Below, piece after piece: positions 25,165 to 34,007 of a stretch of DNA of 64,000 bases; the first letter of the stretch is position 1, and every line of letters begins with the position of its first letter. The stretch is from contig NZ_JYMT01000004.1 in assembly GCF_000938305.1 (NCBI RefSeq), positions 248,001 through 312,000 on the forward strand. Reading direction: 5' to 3'. The notes beneath the pieces were generated by a model. It was not told the origin of the DNA. It saw only the letters and a list, made by a program, of their open reading frames with translations, and made no database searches. This DNA comes from Bradyrhizobium sp. LTSP885. GTDB lineage: Bacteria; Pseudomonadota; Alphaproteobacteria; Rhizobiales; Xanthobacteraceae. Position numbers and translations under genes: made by a program.

Positions 25165-26297
25165 CGCACGCGCTCCAGGAACATGCTGACATGCGACGAC
25201 AGCACGCCGCCATCGCCATGCAGCAGCGCGACCGAGGCGTCGCGAACCTGACGATTGCCGGCGCGGCCGGTCATCTGCAGATGGGTCTCGACGAGATGCG
25301 CCATCGCGCCGCCGACGCCGCAATGGCCGTAGCTGAGCAGACCACCATGGGTGTTGAGCGGCATCTCGCCGTCTTTATCGAAATATCCTGCGCGGACCCG
25401 TGCCGCCGCCTCGCCTCGCTTGGCGAGGCCCAGATCTTCCAGCAGCATCGCAAGCGTGATCGTAAAGCTGTCATAGATCGCGGCGTAGCGGACGTCCGAA
25501 ATGGCGATGCCAGACTCCGCCTTGGCCTTGGCAATCGAAATCTCCGCGCCGAGTTCGCTCAGCGCGGGCGCGGCCGTGACGTGCTGATGGGTGTGCGCCT
25601 GCGCGCAGCCGCGGATACGAACCCGCCTGTCGCCGGTTGCCTCGCGGCTGATCACGAACGCCGCGCCGCCATCGGACACCGGGCAACAATCGAGCAGCTT
25701 GAGCGGCATCGCCACCGGCTTGGACGCCATCACGTCGGCAATTGTGATCGGCTCATGGAATTGCGCGCCGGGATGCGTCAACGCGTGCTTGCGCATCAGC
25801 ACCGCGAATTCGGCGAGGTCCTCCTGCGTGACGCCGTACTCATGCATGTAGCGCGTCGCGACGAGACCGTAATAGGCAGGAATTGTCGGCCCCAGCGTCA
25901 CCTCGTAATCGGGATGGCCGACCTGGGCCAACGCCTGGATCGAGGCGTCGCGGCTCTGCCCGGTCAGGCGGTTCTCGCCGCCGACCACCAGCACGTGCTT
26001 TGCCACGCCGGCATCGACCAGATGGTGCGCCAGCATGGTCATCGCGAGCCCCGTCGCGCCGCCGACCTGCACGGCGTGGGCGTAGGACGGACGAATGCCG
26101 AAATGCTCGGCAAACACGGTCGCCAGCATGATGTGCGGCGAGACTGTGGAATAGCCGCACAGGATGCCGTCGACGTCGGATCGCTTCAGCCCGGCGTCGG
26201 CGATGGCTGACTCGGCCGCCTTGCTCATCAGGTCGAGCGAGGATGAGCCTTCGCGCTTGCCAAAGGACGTGAGGCCGACGCCGGTGACGAAGCTCAT
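25161..26297 (-). CDS. SCP2-type thiolase-like protein lacking the nucleophilic cysteine
   Basis: This 378-residue protein has the thiolase fold, but the active Cys is Gly80 (AVQVGGATGLA where thiolases have ENACATG). The C-terminal GHP motif reads YGHCGVGG, keeping His. Thiolase relatives of this type, paired with a DUF35 protein, include the Ltp2 retro-aldolases that split 2-hydroxyacyl-CoA side chains. The ATG at 26297 starts MSFVTGVGLTSFGKREG, the usual N-terminus. It is the first gene of the pair and is separated from the upstream acyl-CoA dehydrogenase by a palindromic repeat. Aldolase rather than thiolase activity is inferred. Confidence 0.87.
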   Translation of the reverse strand: MSFVTGVGLTSFGKREGSSSLDLMSKAAESAIADAGLKRSDVDGILCGYSTVSPHIMLATVFAEHFGIRPSYAHAVQVGGATGLAMTMLAHHLVDAGVAKHVLVVGGENRLTGQSRDASIQALAQVGHPDYEVTLGPTIPAYYGLVATRYMHEYGVTQEDLAEFAVLMRKHALTHPGAQFHEPITIADVMASKPVAMPLKLLDCCPVSDGGAAFVISREATGDRRVRIRGCAQAHTHQHVTAAPALSELGAEISIAKAKAESGIAISDVRYAAIYDSFTITLAMLLEDLGLAKRGEAAARVRAGYFDKDGEMPLNTHGGLLSYGHCGVGGAMAHLVETHLQMTGRAGNRQVRDASVALLHGDGGVLSSHVSMFLERVR

Positions 26298-26315
26298 GGC
26301 CCTATGCCTTCTTCC

Positions 26316-26396
26316 GTCATTCCGGGATGGTCCAAAGGACCAGACCCGGAATCTCGAGATTCCGGGTTCGATGCTTCGCATCGCCCCGGAATGACG
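26316..26396. repeat. Palindromic intergenic repeat, family C, copy 1
   Basis: The element runs from GTCATTCCGGGATGG to CCCCGGAATGACG, with inner CCCGGAATCTCGAGATTCCG. Related copies are at 40741-40836 and 46974-47077. It separates two genes of the same acyl-CoA cluster. Confidence 0.87.
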
Positions 26397-26417
26397 GCTA
26401 CAATTACGATCATCACG

Positions 26418-27584
26418 TCAATACGACTTCGGGAGGCCGAGCACCTTCTCGCCGATGAAGCTGAGGATGAGCTGCGGGCTGATCGGCGCGATGCGCGGGA
26501 TCAGGGATTCCCGCAGGTAACGCTCGACGTGGTATTCCTTGGCATAGCCGAAGCCGCCATGCGTCATCACGGCCTGCTCGCAGGCATGGAAGCCGGCCTC
26601 GGCCGCGAGATATTTTGCGGCGTTGGCAGCCGGGCCGCACGGCAGGCTCTGGTCGTATTGCCAGCCGGCGCGCAGCACCATCAGCCAGGCGGCCTCGAGC
26701 TCCATCCAGTTCTTCGCCAGCGGATGCTGGATCCCCTGGTTCATGCCGATCGGTCGGTTGAAGACGATGCGGCCCTTTGCGTAGTCCGACGCCCGCTTCA
26801 GCGCGATCTGGCCGAGGCCGACAGCTTCGGCCGCGATCAGGATGCGCTCGGGGTTCATGCCGTGCAGGATATATTCGAAGCCGCGGCCCTCCTCGCCGAT
26901 GCGGTCCTCGACCGGGATCTCAAAATTCTCGAAAAACAATTCGTTGGAGTCGACGGTCTTGCGGCCCATCTTCTCGATCTCGTGCACGGTGACGCGCTTG
27001 CGGTCGAAATCGGTGTAGAACAGGCTCAGCCCGTGGGTCGGGCTGCGCACCTCTTCCAGTGTCGTGGTGCGTGCCAGCAGCAGGATCTTGTTGGCGACCT
27101 GCGCGGTCGATATCCACACCTTCTGGCCGTTGACGACGTATTTGTCGCCCTGGCGCACCGCGCGCGTCTTGAGCTGGGTGGTGTTGAGGCCGGTGTTCGG
27201 TTCGGTCACCGCAAAGCAGGACTTGTCGCGGCCGTCGATGATCGGCGGCAGCATGCGGTGGCACTGCTCCTTGGTGCCGAACACGACGACAGGATTGAGC
27301 CCGAACACGTTCATGTGCACGGCCGATGCGCCGGACATGCCGGCCCCCGAGTACGAGATCGTGTGCATCATGATCGCGGCGTCGGTGATGCCGAGGCCGG
27401 AGCCGCCATATTCCTCGGGGATGCAGATGCCGAGCCAGCCTGCATCGGCCAGCGCACGGTGGAAGTCGGCCGGGTAGCCGCCCTCCTTGTCCTTCTTCAG
27501 CCAGTAGGCATCGTCGAAGCGCGAGCAGATTTTTCCGATGGCGTCGCGGATCGATTCCTGGTTGGCGGAGAGTGCGAAATCCAT
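26418..27584 (-). CDS. Acyl-CoA dehydrogenase
   Basis: This 388-residue FAD enzyme introduces a 2,3 double bond into an acyl-CoA. Signatures CFAVTEPNTGLNTTQLKT near 129 and VVNGQKVWIS near 155 are clear. The C-terminal motif usually reading YEGT is replaced by RIAPISPQLI. The catalytic glutamate is thus not at the medium-chain position and may sit in the helix containing GMNPERI, as in isovaleryl-CoA-type members. The ATG at 27584 is 11 bases after the CoA-transferase stop, so the two are co-transcribed. The substrate is unknown; an aromatic or branched acid is possible given the CoA-transferase. Confidence 0.9.
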   Translation of the reverse strand: MDFALSANQESIRDAIGKICSRFDDAYWLKKDKEGGYPADFHRALADAGWLGICIPEEYGGSGLGITDAAIMMHTISYSGAGMSGASAVHMNVFGLNPVVVFGTKEQCHRMLPPIIDGRDKSCFAVTEPNTGLNTTQLKTRAVRQGDKYVVNGQKVWISTAQVANKILLLARTTTLEEVRSPTHGLSLFYTDFDRKRVTVHEIEKMGRKTVDSNELFFENFEIPVEDRIGEEGRGFEYILHGMNPERILIAAEAVGLGQIALKRASDYAKGRIVFNRPIGMNQGIQHPLAKNWMELEAAWLMVLRAGWQYDQSLPCGPAANAAKYLAAEAGFHACEQAVMTHGGFGYAKEYHVERYLRESLIPRIAPISPQLILSFIGEKVLGLPKSY

Positions 27585-27595
27585 GGGCGCTGTCC

Positions 27596-28798
27596 TTAAG
27601 TGGTGGGCGCGAGCTTGGTGACGCCGTCGCGTGCCATCGCGGCAATCTCGTCGGGGGAGAAGCCCGCCTCCCGCAAAATCTCCTCGCCGTGCTGGCCGAG
27701 CCGCGGCGCCAGCCGCTGCGGCTCCGCCTTGGTCTCCGACCACCGTGCCGACACCTTCATATTGCGAATGCGGCCCTCGGTCGGATGCTCCGTGACCGGG
27801 AAGACCTCGGTGGCGACGATGTGCGGATCTTGTAGTAGGCTCTCGAGATCGTGCATCGGCATCACGGGCACGTCGGCCTTTTCGAGGATATCGCTCCACT
27901 CGGCCGTGGTCTTCGTCAGCAGGATGCGCGCGAGCTCGGCGTAGACAACATCAATGTTGGTGGCGCGGCCGGCGAAGGTCGCGAATTTCGGATTGCTCCG
28001 GAGATCTTCGCGGCCGGTGGCCTTGAAGAAATTCTCCCACTGCTTGTCGTTGTAGACGATCACGCAGATATAGCCGTCCGAGGTCTTGTAGGGCCGCCGG
28101 TCCGGCGACAAATGTCGCGCGTATCCACCCTTGTCGAGCGGCGGATCGTAGGTCAGCCCGCCCATGTGATCGCCCATGACGAAGCCCGCCATGGTCTCGA
28201 ACATCGGAACGTCGACGCGCTGGCCCTGCCCGGTCCGGTCGCGATGCACGAGGCTGGCGCAGATCGCACCGACCGCGGTGAGACCGACGATGCGGTCGAC
28301 CAGTGCATTCGGCACGTAACGCGGCACGCCGTCGGACGTCTGCGCCATCAGCGCCGGCAAGGCTGTGGCGCCCTGGATCAGATCATCATAGGCGGGTTTT
28401 GCGGCATAAGGCCCCTCCTGGCCGAAGCCGAACACGCCGGCATAGACCAGGCGCGGATTGATCTTCGAGACCACATCGTAGCCGAGCTGCAGCCGCGCCA
28501 TCGCCTGCGGGCGCACATTGTAGACCAGCACATCCGCCTTCGCGATCAGCCGCAGCACGGCCTCGCGCCCGGCCGGCTTCTTCAGGTCGAGGCAAATCGA
28601 GCGCTTGCTGCGGTTGGTGTTGAGAAACACCGGGCCCATGCCGGGATGCCGCGTCGGCCCGATCTGTCGCGTCACGTCGCCATCGGGCGATTCCACCTTG
28701 ATGACGTCGGCGCCATAATCGCCGAGCATCTGGGTGGCATAGGGTCCCATCAGCACGGTCGTCATGTCGACGACCTTGATGCCCTGCAGTGGTCCCAT
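27596..28798 (-). CDS. Class III (CaiB/BaiF) CoA-transferase
   Basis: This 400-residue enzyme moves CoA between carboxylic acids. The N-terminal Rossmann segment GIKVVDMTTVLMGPYATQML and the motif DVIKVESPDGD are typical of formyl-CoA/carnitine CoA-transferases. The central LVYAGVFGFGQEGPYAAKPA and the catalytic Asp region YDDLIQGATAL near 144 are present. It heads an operon with the acyl-CoA dehydrogenase and probably activates the carboxylic acid that the downstream enzymes degrade. The substrate cannot be named. Confidence 0.92.
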   Translation of the reverse strand: MGPLQGIKVVDMTTVLMGPYATQMLGDYGADVIKVESPDGDVTRQIGPTRHPGMGPVFLNTNRSKRSICLDLKKPAGREAVLRLIAKADVLVYNVRPQAMARLQLGYDVVSKINPRLVYAGVFGFGQEGPYAAKPAYDDLIQGATALPALMAQTSDGVPRYVPNALVDRIVGLTAVGAICASLVHRDRTGQGQRVDVPMFETMAGFVMGDHMGGLTYDPPLDKGGYARHLSPDRRPYKTSDGYICVIVYNDKQWENFFKATGREDLRSNPKFATFAGRATNIDVVYAELARILLTKTTAEWSDILEKADVPVMPMHDLESLLQDPHIVATEVFPVTEHPTEGRIRNMKVSARWSETKAEPQRLAPRLGQHGEEILREAGFSPDEIAAMARDGVTKLAPTT

Positions 28799-28938
28799 GG
28801 TCCTATGCGCTCCCGGCTGTTCTGGTTGGAAACCTAGTAACGGGAGGTTTTCGCGGAGATCAAGCCGTGCCCGGCGTATGGGCGTATGCGTACCGGAGCC
28901 GATCGTGGCTCCTGGTCGATCCAGGACGCGACCAGAGA

Positions 28939-29139
28939 CTACTGGCCCGGCAGGGCCTCACGCGCCTTCAACAGCTTCTCCAGTTCCGCATTCTGCTGTT
29001 CGAGACGCTCGGAAATGCGCTCCTCGACCTCGGCGCCGCCCGCGCCGGCGGCCTGCTCGATCAGTTGCCTGATATTATCCCGCAGGATCGCGATGCGGTC
29101 GTTCAGTTCAGACAGCGATAGCGAGTTTTCGATTGCCAT
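28939..29139 (-). CDS. Small coiled-coil protein of unknown function (66 residues)
   Basis: The protein MAIENSLSLSELNDRIAILR continues as two predicted coiled-coil helices with heptad spacing of Leu/Ile, joined by a Gly/Ala turn (AAGAGGAE) near residue 33. The ATG at 29139 follows a GGAG site at 8 bases. It lies between the thiolase and CoA-transferase genes on the same strand. I recognise no family. The helical hairpin suggests a small dimerisation or adaptor protein. Confidence 0.65.
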   Translation of the reverse strand: MAIENSLSLSELNDRIAILRDNIRQLIEQAAGAGGAEVEERISERLEQQNAELEKLLKAREALPGQ

Positions 29140-29211
29140 AGTGCATTCTCCGGTGACAGGCCTCCACGAGGTCAGCGCGCTAAAGAATTCACGAGCCTCC
29201 AACCTTGCCTC

Positions 29212-30384
29212 TTATTTTGCAGGCTCCAAAATCGAGACGTAGTTCGCGACCGCAGCACCGCCCATATTGAAGATGCCACCGAGCTGCGGGTTCTTGAGCT
29301 GCATGCCCTCCGGCGCTTGACCGGTGAGCTGCATCGCGGTCATGACGTGCATGGAGACGCCGGTGGCGCCGATCGGATGGCCCTTGGCCTTGAGGCCGCC
29401 GGACGGATTGACCGGCAGCTTGCCGTCCTTCTGGGTCCAGCCTTCCAGAATCGCGCGTGCGCCCTGCCCCTTCGGCGTCAGGCCCATCGCTTCATATTCG
29501 ATCAATTCGGCGACCGTGAAGCAATCATGGGTTTCGACAAAAGAGAGATCGGAGAGCTGCAGATCGGCCTTTTGCAGCGCGCGCTGCCAGGCGATGGTAC
29601 AGCCTTCGAACTGCAGGATGTCGCGTTTGGACATCGGCAGGAAATCCTGTGCATGCGCGGTGGCGCGGACATGGACCGCCTTGCCCATGGTCTTGGCGGT
29701 CTCGGCGTCGGTCAGCACCAGTGCTGCGGCACCGTCAGACACCAGCGAGCAGTCGGTGCGCTTCAAGGGACCCGCGACATAAGGGTTCTTCTCGCTCTCG
29801 GCGCGGCAGAACTCGAAGCCAAAGTCCTTGCGCATCTGCGCATAGGGGTTGGCGACGCCGTTCTTGTGGTTCTTGGCCGCGATCATCGCCAACGCATCGG
29901 ACTGGTCGCCGTATTTCTGGAAATAGCTCTGCGCGATCTTGCCGAACACACCGGCGAAGCCGCCGACGGTCTCGCCGTCCTCCGGCAGGTACGATGCCTT
30001 CAGCAGGTTCTTGCCGATCTCGGCCGAGGGCGTTCGGGTCATCTGCTCGACGCCGACCACCAGCACGATCTTCGCAGCGCCAGCTTCGATGGCGCGGATG
30101 CCTTGGTGCACGGCGGCGGAACCGGTGGCGCAGGCGTTTTCCACACGCGTCGTCGGCTTGAAGCGCAGCGCCGGATTGGCCTGCAACACCAGCGAGGCCG
30201 TAAAATCCTGCGGCGAGAAGCCGGCGTTGAAATGGCCGAGCATGATCTCGTCGACATCTGAAGCCGCAATGCCGGCATCGGCCAGCGCCTCGTTGGCGAC
30301 CTTGACGACAAGGCTTTCAACGGTTTCCGCGTCGAATTTGCCGAATGGCGTATGCGCCCAACCGACGATGCTGGCTGCAGTCAT
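29212..30384 (-). CDS. Thiolase family protein (acetyl-CoA acetyltransferase, SCP2-type)
   Basis: This 390-residue thiolase has an intact nucleophile Cys85 in ENACATGSAAVH, His in the VETHDCFTVAE region, and the C-terminal GHPIGATGVSMH motif. It cleaves 3-ketoacyl-CoA or condenses acyl-CoAs. Its sequence is closer to the SCP2/lipid-transfer thiolases than to the gene at 13848. It is followed by the coiled-coil and CoA-transferase genes, so it probably serves the same acyl-CoA pathway. It begins 43 bases after the KDPG aldolase stop, but the functions differ and an independent promoter is likely. Confidence 0.9.
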   Translation of the reverse strand: MTAASIVGWAHTPFGKFDAETVESLVVKVANEALADAGIAASDVDEIMLGHFNAGFSPQDFTASLVLQANPALRFKPTTRVENACATGSAAVHQGIRAIEAGAAKIVLVVGVEQMTRTPSAEIGKNLLKASYLPEDGETVGGFAGVFGKIAQSYFQKYGDQSDALAMIAAKNHKNGVANPYAQMRKDFGFEFCRAESEKNPYVAGPLKRTDCSLVSDGAAALVLTDAETAKTMGKAVHVRATAHAQDFLPMSKRDILQFEGCTIAWQRALQKADLQLSDLSFVETHDCFTVAELIEYEAMGLTPKGQGARAILEGWTQKDGKLPVNPSGGLKAKGHPIGATGVSMHVMTAMQLTGQAPEGMQLKNPQLGGIFNMGGAAVANYVSILEPAK

Positions 30385-30427
30385 GGCCGTTCTCCCTGTT
30401 CGTGTTCGAGATTTATGTAACCCATCT

Positions 30428-31078
30428 TCAGGCGGCTTTCAGCGATTTCATCGCCCGCGCGCACATGGCGGTTATGCCGGCCCAGTTGCCGGCGCGGACG
30501 TCTTGGGACGGGCAAAGCCAGGACCCACCGACCGCCAGCACATTCGGCTCGGCGAGCCAGGTCGCCGCATTGGCCTCGCCAATCCCGCCGGTCGGGCAAA
30601 CCCTGACATTCGGAAACGGCCCCGCCAGCGCCCGCAGTGCCTTGATACCGCCGGCCTGCTCGGCCGGGAAGAATTTGACGACGTCGAAGCCGTGCGCCAG
30701 CGCCTGCATCAACTCGGACGCGGTGGCGATCCCCGGGGCGAACGGCAGCCGACTGGCCGCCGCCGCCTTCAACAGTTCGGGCGTGGCGCCAGGGCTGATG
30801 CCGAATTTGGCGCCGAGCGCCTCGGCGCGCGCCAAATCGTCACCATTGAGGATAGTGCCGATCCCGACGATCGCATCAGGCACTTCAGCTATCATTGCCT
30901 TGGCCGCCTCGATCGCGGCCGGCGTGCGCAGCGTGACCTCGAGCGTCCGCACGCCGCCGGCGACCAGTGCCCTGGCGAGCGGCACCGCGTCCTCCAGCCG
31001 TTCAATCGTCAGCACCGGGATCACGGTGGCTTGCCGGATCAACTCGGCGATCTGGTCCTGCTTTGATGTCGCTGTCAT
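30428..31078 (-). CDS. eda: 2-keto-3-deoxy-6-phosphogluconate aldolase
   Basis: The enzyme splits KDPG into pyruvate and glyceraldehyde 3-phosphate through a Schiff base. The 216-residue length is standard. Catalytic residues are visible: Glu47 in TLEVTLRT, Lys135 in DVVKFFPAE, and the phosphate-binding CPTGGIGEAN. The ATG at 31078 overlaps the kdgK stop codon as ATGA, so the two are translationally coupled. It is the last gene of the ABC transporter-denD-kdgK-eda operon and completes the lower Entner-Doudoroff branch. Confidence 0.93.
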   Translation of the reverse strand: MTATSKQDQIAELIRQATVIPVLTIERLEDAVPLARALVAGGVRTLEVTLRTPAAIEAAKAMIAEVPDAIVGIGTILNGDDLARAEALGAKFGISPGATPELLKAAAASRLPFAPGIATASELMQALAHGFDVVKFFPAEQAGGIKALRALAGPFPNVRVCPTGGIGEANAATWLAEPNVLAVGGSWLCPSQDVRAGNWAGITAMCARAMKSLKAA

Positions 31079-32031
31079 TGGGAGGCCTTGCGGGATGTTG
31101 AGGGCCGTGGCGCCTTCTTCGGCGGCATGGCGTAGCGTGGAATGATCGCGCCGGGATAGCCTACCACGGCGCCGGCGAGGCGATGGCCAGCACGGGCCGC
31201 GTCCTCCGGCTCGGCGCCGCCGAGACGCGCGGCAAGGTAGGCGGCGGCGAAGCTGTCGCCGGCCGCCGTGGTGTCGACCACCGGCTTGGTCAGCGGCTCC
31301 GCCCTCACCTCGCTCGACCCACCGGCATGGCGCAGAATGCACGATGGCTCGGCGAGCTTCAGCACCACTTCGGGGCTGGAGATGCCGGCGAGCAGCGCGG
31401 CGTTGCTTTCGCCGGGATAGAGCGGCGCCAGATCCTCGGTCGACGCGAGCACGATATCAGCGCCTTCGAACGCGCTACTGAAGACCTTGCGCGCGACGTC
31501 CAAATCCGGCCAGCCGCGGGCCCGGAAATTGGTATCGAACGCAAACCGCGTCCCCAGCAGCCGCGCGCGCTTCAGCGCCGTCATCAACTTTTCCCGTCCG
31601 CCCTCTTGCAGGATCGAGAGCGTGATCGCCGAGAGATAGACGATGTCATAGCTCGCAAGCGAGTTCAGCATGTCGTCGGTCTCGGGCAGGTCCATCAGGC
31701 TGCGCACGGCCGCACTCTCGCGCCAGTGGAAGAAGCGCCGCTCGCCCTTGTCGTCGGTCTGGATCAGGTACAGCCCCGGCAGCTTGCCGGGCAGCCGCGC
31801 GACGCGCTTTGTACCAATGCCTTCAGCGGCCCAGCCCGCGATCATCTCGTCGCTCAGCGCATCGTCGCCGAGCGCGGTGATGTAGTCGACGTCGACGCCG
31901 AGCCGCGACAGATAGACGGCGGTGTTGAGCGTGTCGCCGCCATAGAAGCGCGAGTACAGCGCGCCGGCCTGGCCCCCCGGGGCCTGGCGCAGCTCGATCA
32001 TGCATTCGCCGATGCAGGCTACCCTGGTCAT
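31075..32031 (-). CDS. kdgK: 2-keto-3-deoxygluconate kinase (PfkB family)
   Basis: This 318-residue PfkB-type kinase phosphorylates 2-keto-3-deoxy-sugar acids, giving the substrate of the adjacent aldolase. The first signature YGGDTLNTAVYLSRLG is at about 30-45. The catalytic anion-hole motif DTTAAGDSFAAAY is near 260, with the base Asp in AAGD. The C-terminus has a basic, proline-rich tail. It overlaps eda by four bases and follows the DenD-like gene by 29 bases. Confidence 0.92.
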   Translation of the reverse strand: MTRVACIGECMIELRQAPGGQAGALYSRFYGGDTLNTAVYLSRLGVDVDYITALGDDALSDEMIAGWAAEGIGTKRVARLPGKLPGLYLIQTDDKGERRFFHWRESAAVRSLMDLPETDDMLNSLASYDIVYLSAITLSILQEGGREKLMTALKRARLLGTRFAFDTNFRARGWPDLDVARKVFSSAFEGADIVLASTEDLAPLYPGESNAALLAGISSPEVVLKLAEPSCILRHAGGSSEVRAEPLTKPVVDTTAAGDSFAAAYLAARLGGAEPEDAARAGHRLAGAVVGYPGAIIPRYAMPPKKAPRPSTSRKASQ

Positions 32032-32060
32032 CTCAAGAACCGCGTTCGCCCGGACCTAAC

Positions 32061-33047
32061 TCAAGCCGCGAACTTGCCGCCGAGTTCGTCCTCGATATGG
32101 ATGCGGATGATGTCGTCGAACGTCTTCTCGGCTGTGGTGAAGCCGAGCTTGAGCGCGCGATCGGTGACGAAATCGCGCGGCCATCCCGAGACGATACCGA
32201 TGATGGTCGGGTCGGCTACGCGCTTGATGCGCGCGGTGACATTCTTGCCGGCGACGCGATCGAGCGCTGCGATCTGCTCGCCGACGGTGACCGACATCCC
32301 GGGCATGCTGAGATTGCGCCGCGGGCCCATCGCATTGAGATCCATCGTGCCGGCATGGATCAGAAAGCCGACCGCCGATTTCGGCGAGGCGTGCCAATGC
32401 CGGACGTCGTCGGACACCGGCAGGATCGCCTCCTCGCCGGCCAGCGGCTCGCGCATGATGTTGGAGAAGAAGCCGGACGCGGCCTTGTTCGGCTTGCCGG
32501 GCCGTACGCAGATGGTCGGCAGGCGGATCGAGATGCCGTCGAGCAACCCCTTGCGGCTGTAATCGTTGATCAGCAGCTCGCAGATCGATTTCTGGGTGCC
32601 ATAGCTCGTCAGCGGCGTGTGGAAGAATTCATCGCCGATCTTCTCCGGGAATGGCGCGCCGAACACGGCGATCGAGGAGGTGAACACCAACCGCGGCTTG
32701 TAGCCGCCACCGGCCGCGCGGATCGCGTCGATCAAATGGCGGGTGCCGTCGAGGTTGATCCGGTAGCCCTTGTCGAACTCGGCCTCCGCCTCGCCCGAGA
32801 CGATCGCGGCGAGATGGAAGATCACCTCCGGCCGTTCGGCGATCAGGGGCGCCGCGACGCCGGCGTCGGCGAAATCGGAGGCAATCACGTTGACCGGGAT
32901 CGAGGCGTTCGCGGGCTTGGCCGGCGCAACCACGTCCTGCAGCGTCATTTTGGTGATGTCACGGCTGCCGAGACGACCGTCGCGCAACAGCCGTTCGGTG
33001 AGTTTGCGGCCGACCATGCCGGCGGCGCCGAGGATGAGAATGTGCAA
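32061..33047 (-). CDS. denD: DenD-like NAD-dependent epimerase/dehydratase (D-erythronate dehydrogenase family)
   Basis: This 328-residue extended short-chain dehydrogenase has the NAD-binding motif GAAGMVGRKL near the N-terminus and the catalytic YGTQKS (Tyr-x-x-x-Lys) near residue 150. Its N-terminus closely resembles D-erythronate 2-dehydrogenases. I place the start at the TTG at 33047, which follows AAGGAG and gives the family N-terminus MHILILGAAGM. No other den gene is present, so erythronate is only one possible substrate. It may oxidise a related sugar acid delivered by the linked transporter. Confidence 0.8.
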   Translation of the reverse strand: MHILILGAAGMVGRKLTERLLRDGRLGSRDITKMTLQDVVAPAKPANASIPVNVIASDFADAGVAAPLIAERPEVIFHLAAIVSGEAEAEFDKGYRINLDGTRHLIDAIRAAGGGYKPRLVFTSSIAVFGAPFPEKIGDEFFHTPLTSYGTQKSICELLINDYSRKGLLDGISIRLPTICVRPGKPNKAASGFFSNIMREPLAGEEAILPVSDDVRHWHASPKSAVGFLIHAGTMDLNAMGPRRNLSMPGMSVTVGEQIAALDRVAGKNVTARIKRVADPTIIGIVSGWPRDFVTDRALKLGFTTAEKTFDDIIRIHIEDELGGKFAA

Positions 33048-33129
33048 GAGCCTGCTCCTTCTTCTTATTGGGCCTTCGTATTGGTCGGAACGCGCCGCCT
33101 CGGGCGCGTTCCTCATGGCGGACCCGCAA

Positions 33130-34005
33130 TCACTCCTTCACGGCACCGGTCATGGCCGACACATAGTACTCCACGAAGAAGGAATAAAGGATAACTACGG
33201 GGATCGACCCGGTTAGTGCCGCCGCCATCAGCGCGCCCCAATGATAGACGTCGCCGTTGACGAGTTCGGTAATCGCGCCGACCGGAATCGTCTTGTTTTC
33301 GGACGAGGAGATGAAGGTCAGCGCGTAGATGAATTCGTTCCACGACAACGTAAAGGCGAAAATGCCGGCCGAGATCACTCCTGGAAGCGACAATGGCAGC
33401 GTGATCTTGGTCAGGATCTGCAGCCGCGTCGCCCCGTCGATCAGCGCGCACTCCTCGAGTTCATAAGGGATGGTGCGGAAATATCCCATCAGCAGCCAGG
33501 TGCAGAACGGGATCAGGAAGGTCGGATAGGTCAGGATAAGCGCCAGATTGCCGTCGAACAGCCCAAGCTGGAACACGATCGCGGCCAGCGGAATGAACAG
33601 GATGGACGGGGGAACCAGGTAGCCGAGGAAGATCGCTAAGCCAACATAGCGCGAGCCCTTGTAGCGAAGACGTTCGATCGCATAGGCCGCACAGACGCTG
33701 GCGAACAGCGAGATAAATGTCGAGGACACCGAGACGATCACGGTGTTCCACATCCATTGCGGATAGTCGGTCTCCAGGAACAGCTTCTTGATGTGCTCGA
33801 ACGTCGGATGCGCGACCCAGAACGGGTTGAACTTCTCGTAGTCGTACATCTCCGCGTCGGGCTTGAAGGTCGTGACGACCATCCAGTAGAACGGGAACAG
33901 CAGGAAGAACATGATCAGCCCGAGCGGAAGATAGACGCGCAGGAGCTTCCGCGGCCAGCTCTCCAGGTAGGACATTCCGACGGTTTGGTCGTCCACGGTG
34001 GTCAT
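33130..34005 (-). CDS. Carbohydrate ABC transporter permease (MalG-type)
   Basis: This 291-residue inner-membrane permease has six hydrophobic segments and the cytoplasmic EAA loop ECALIDGATRLQILTKITLP near residue 193, which docks to the ATPase. The C-terminus ends in MTGAVKE, as in MalG/UgpE proteins. Its ATG at 34005 is two bases from the stop of the partner permease. It forms the translocation pore with that protein. Confidence 0.92.
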   Translation of the reverse strand: MTTVDDQTVGMSYLESWPRKLLRVYLPLGLIMFFLLFPFYWMVVTTFKPDAEMYDYEKFNPFWVAHPTFEHIKKLFLETDYPQWMWNTVIVSVSSTFISLFASVCAAYAIERLRYKGSRYVGLAIFLGYLVPPSILFIPLAAIVFQLGLFDGNLALILTYPTFLIPFCTWLLMGYFRTIPYELEECALIDGATRLQILTKITLPLSLPGVISAGIFAFTLSWNEFIYALTFISSSENKTIPVGAITELVNGDVYHWGALMAAALTGSIPVVILYSFFVEYYVSAMTGAVKE

Positions 34006-34007
34006 GG

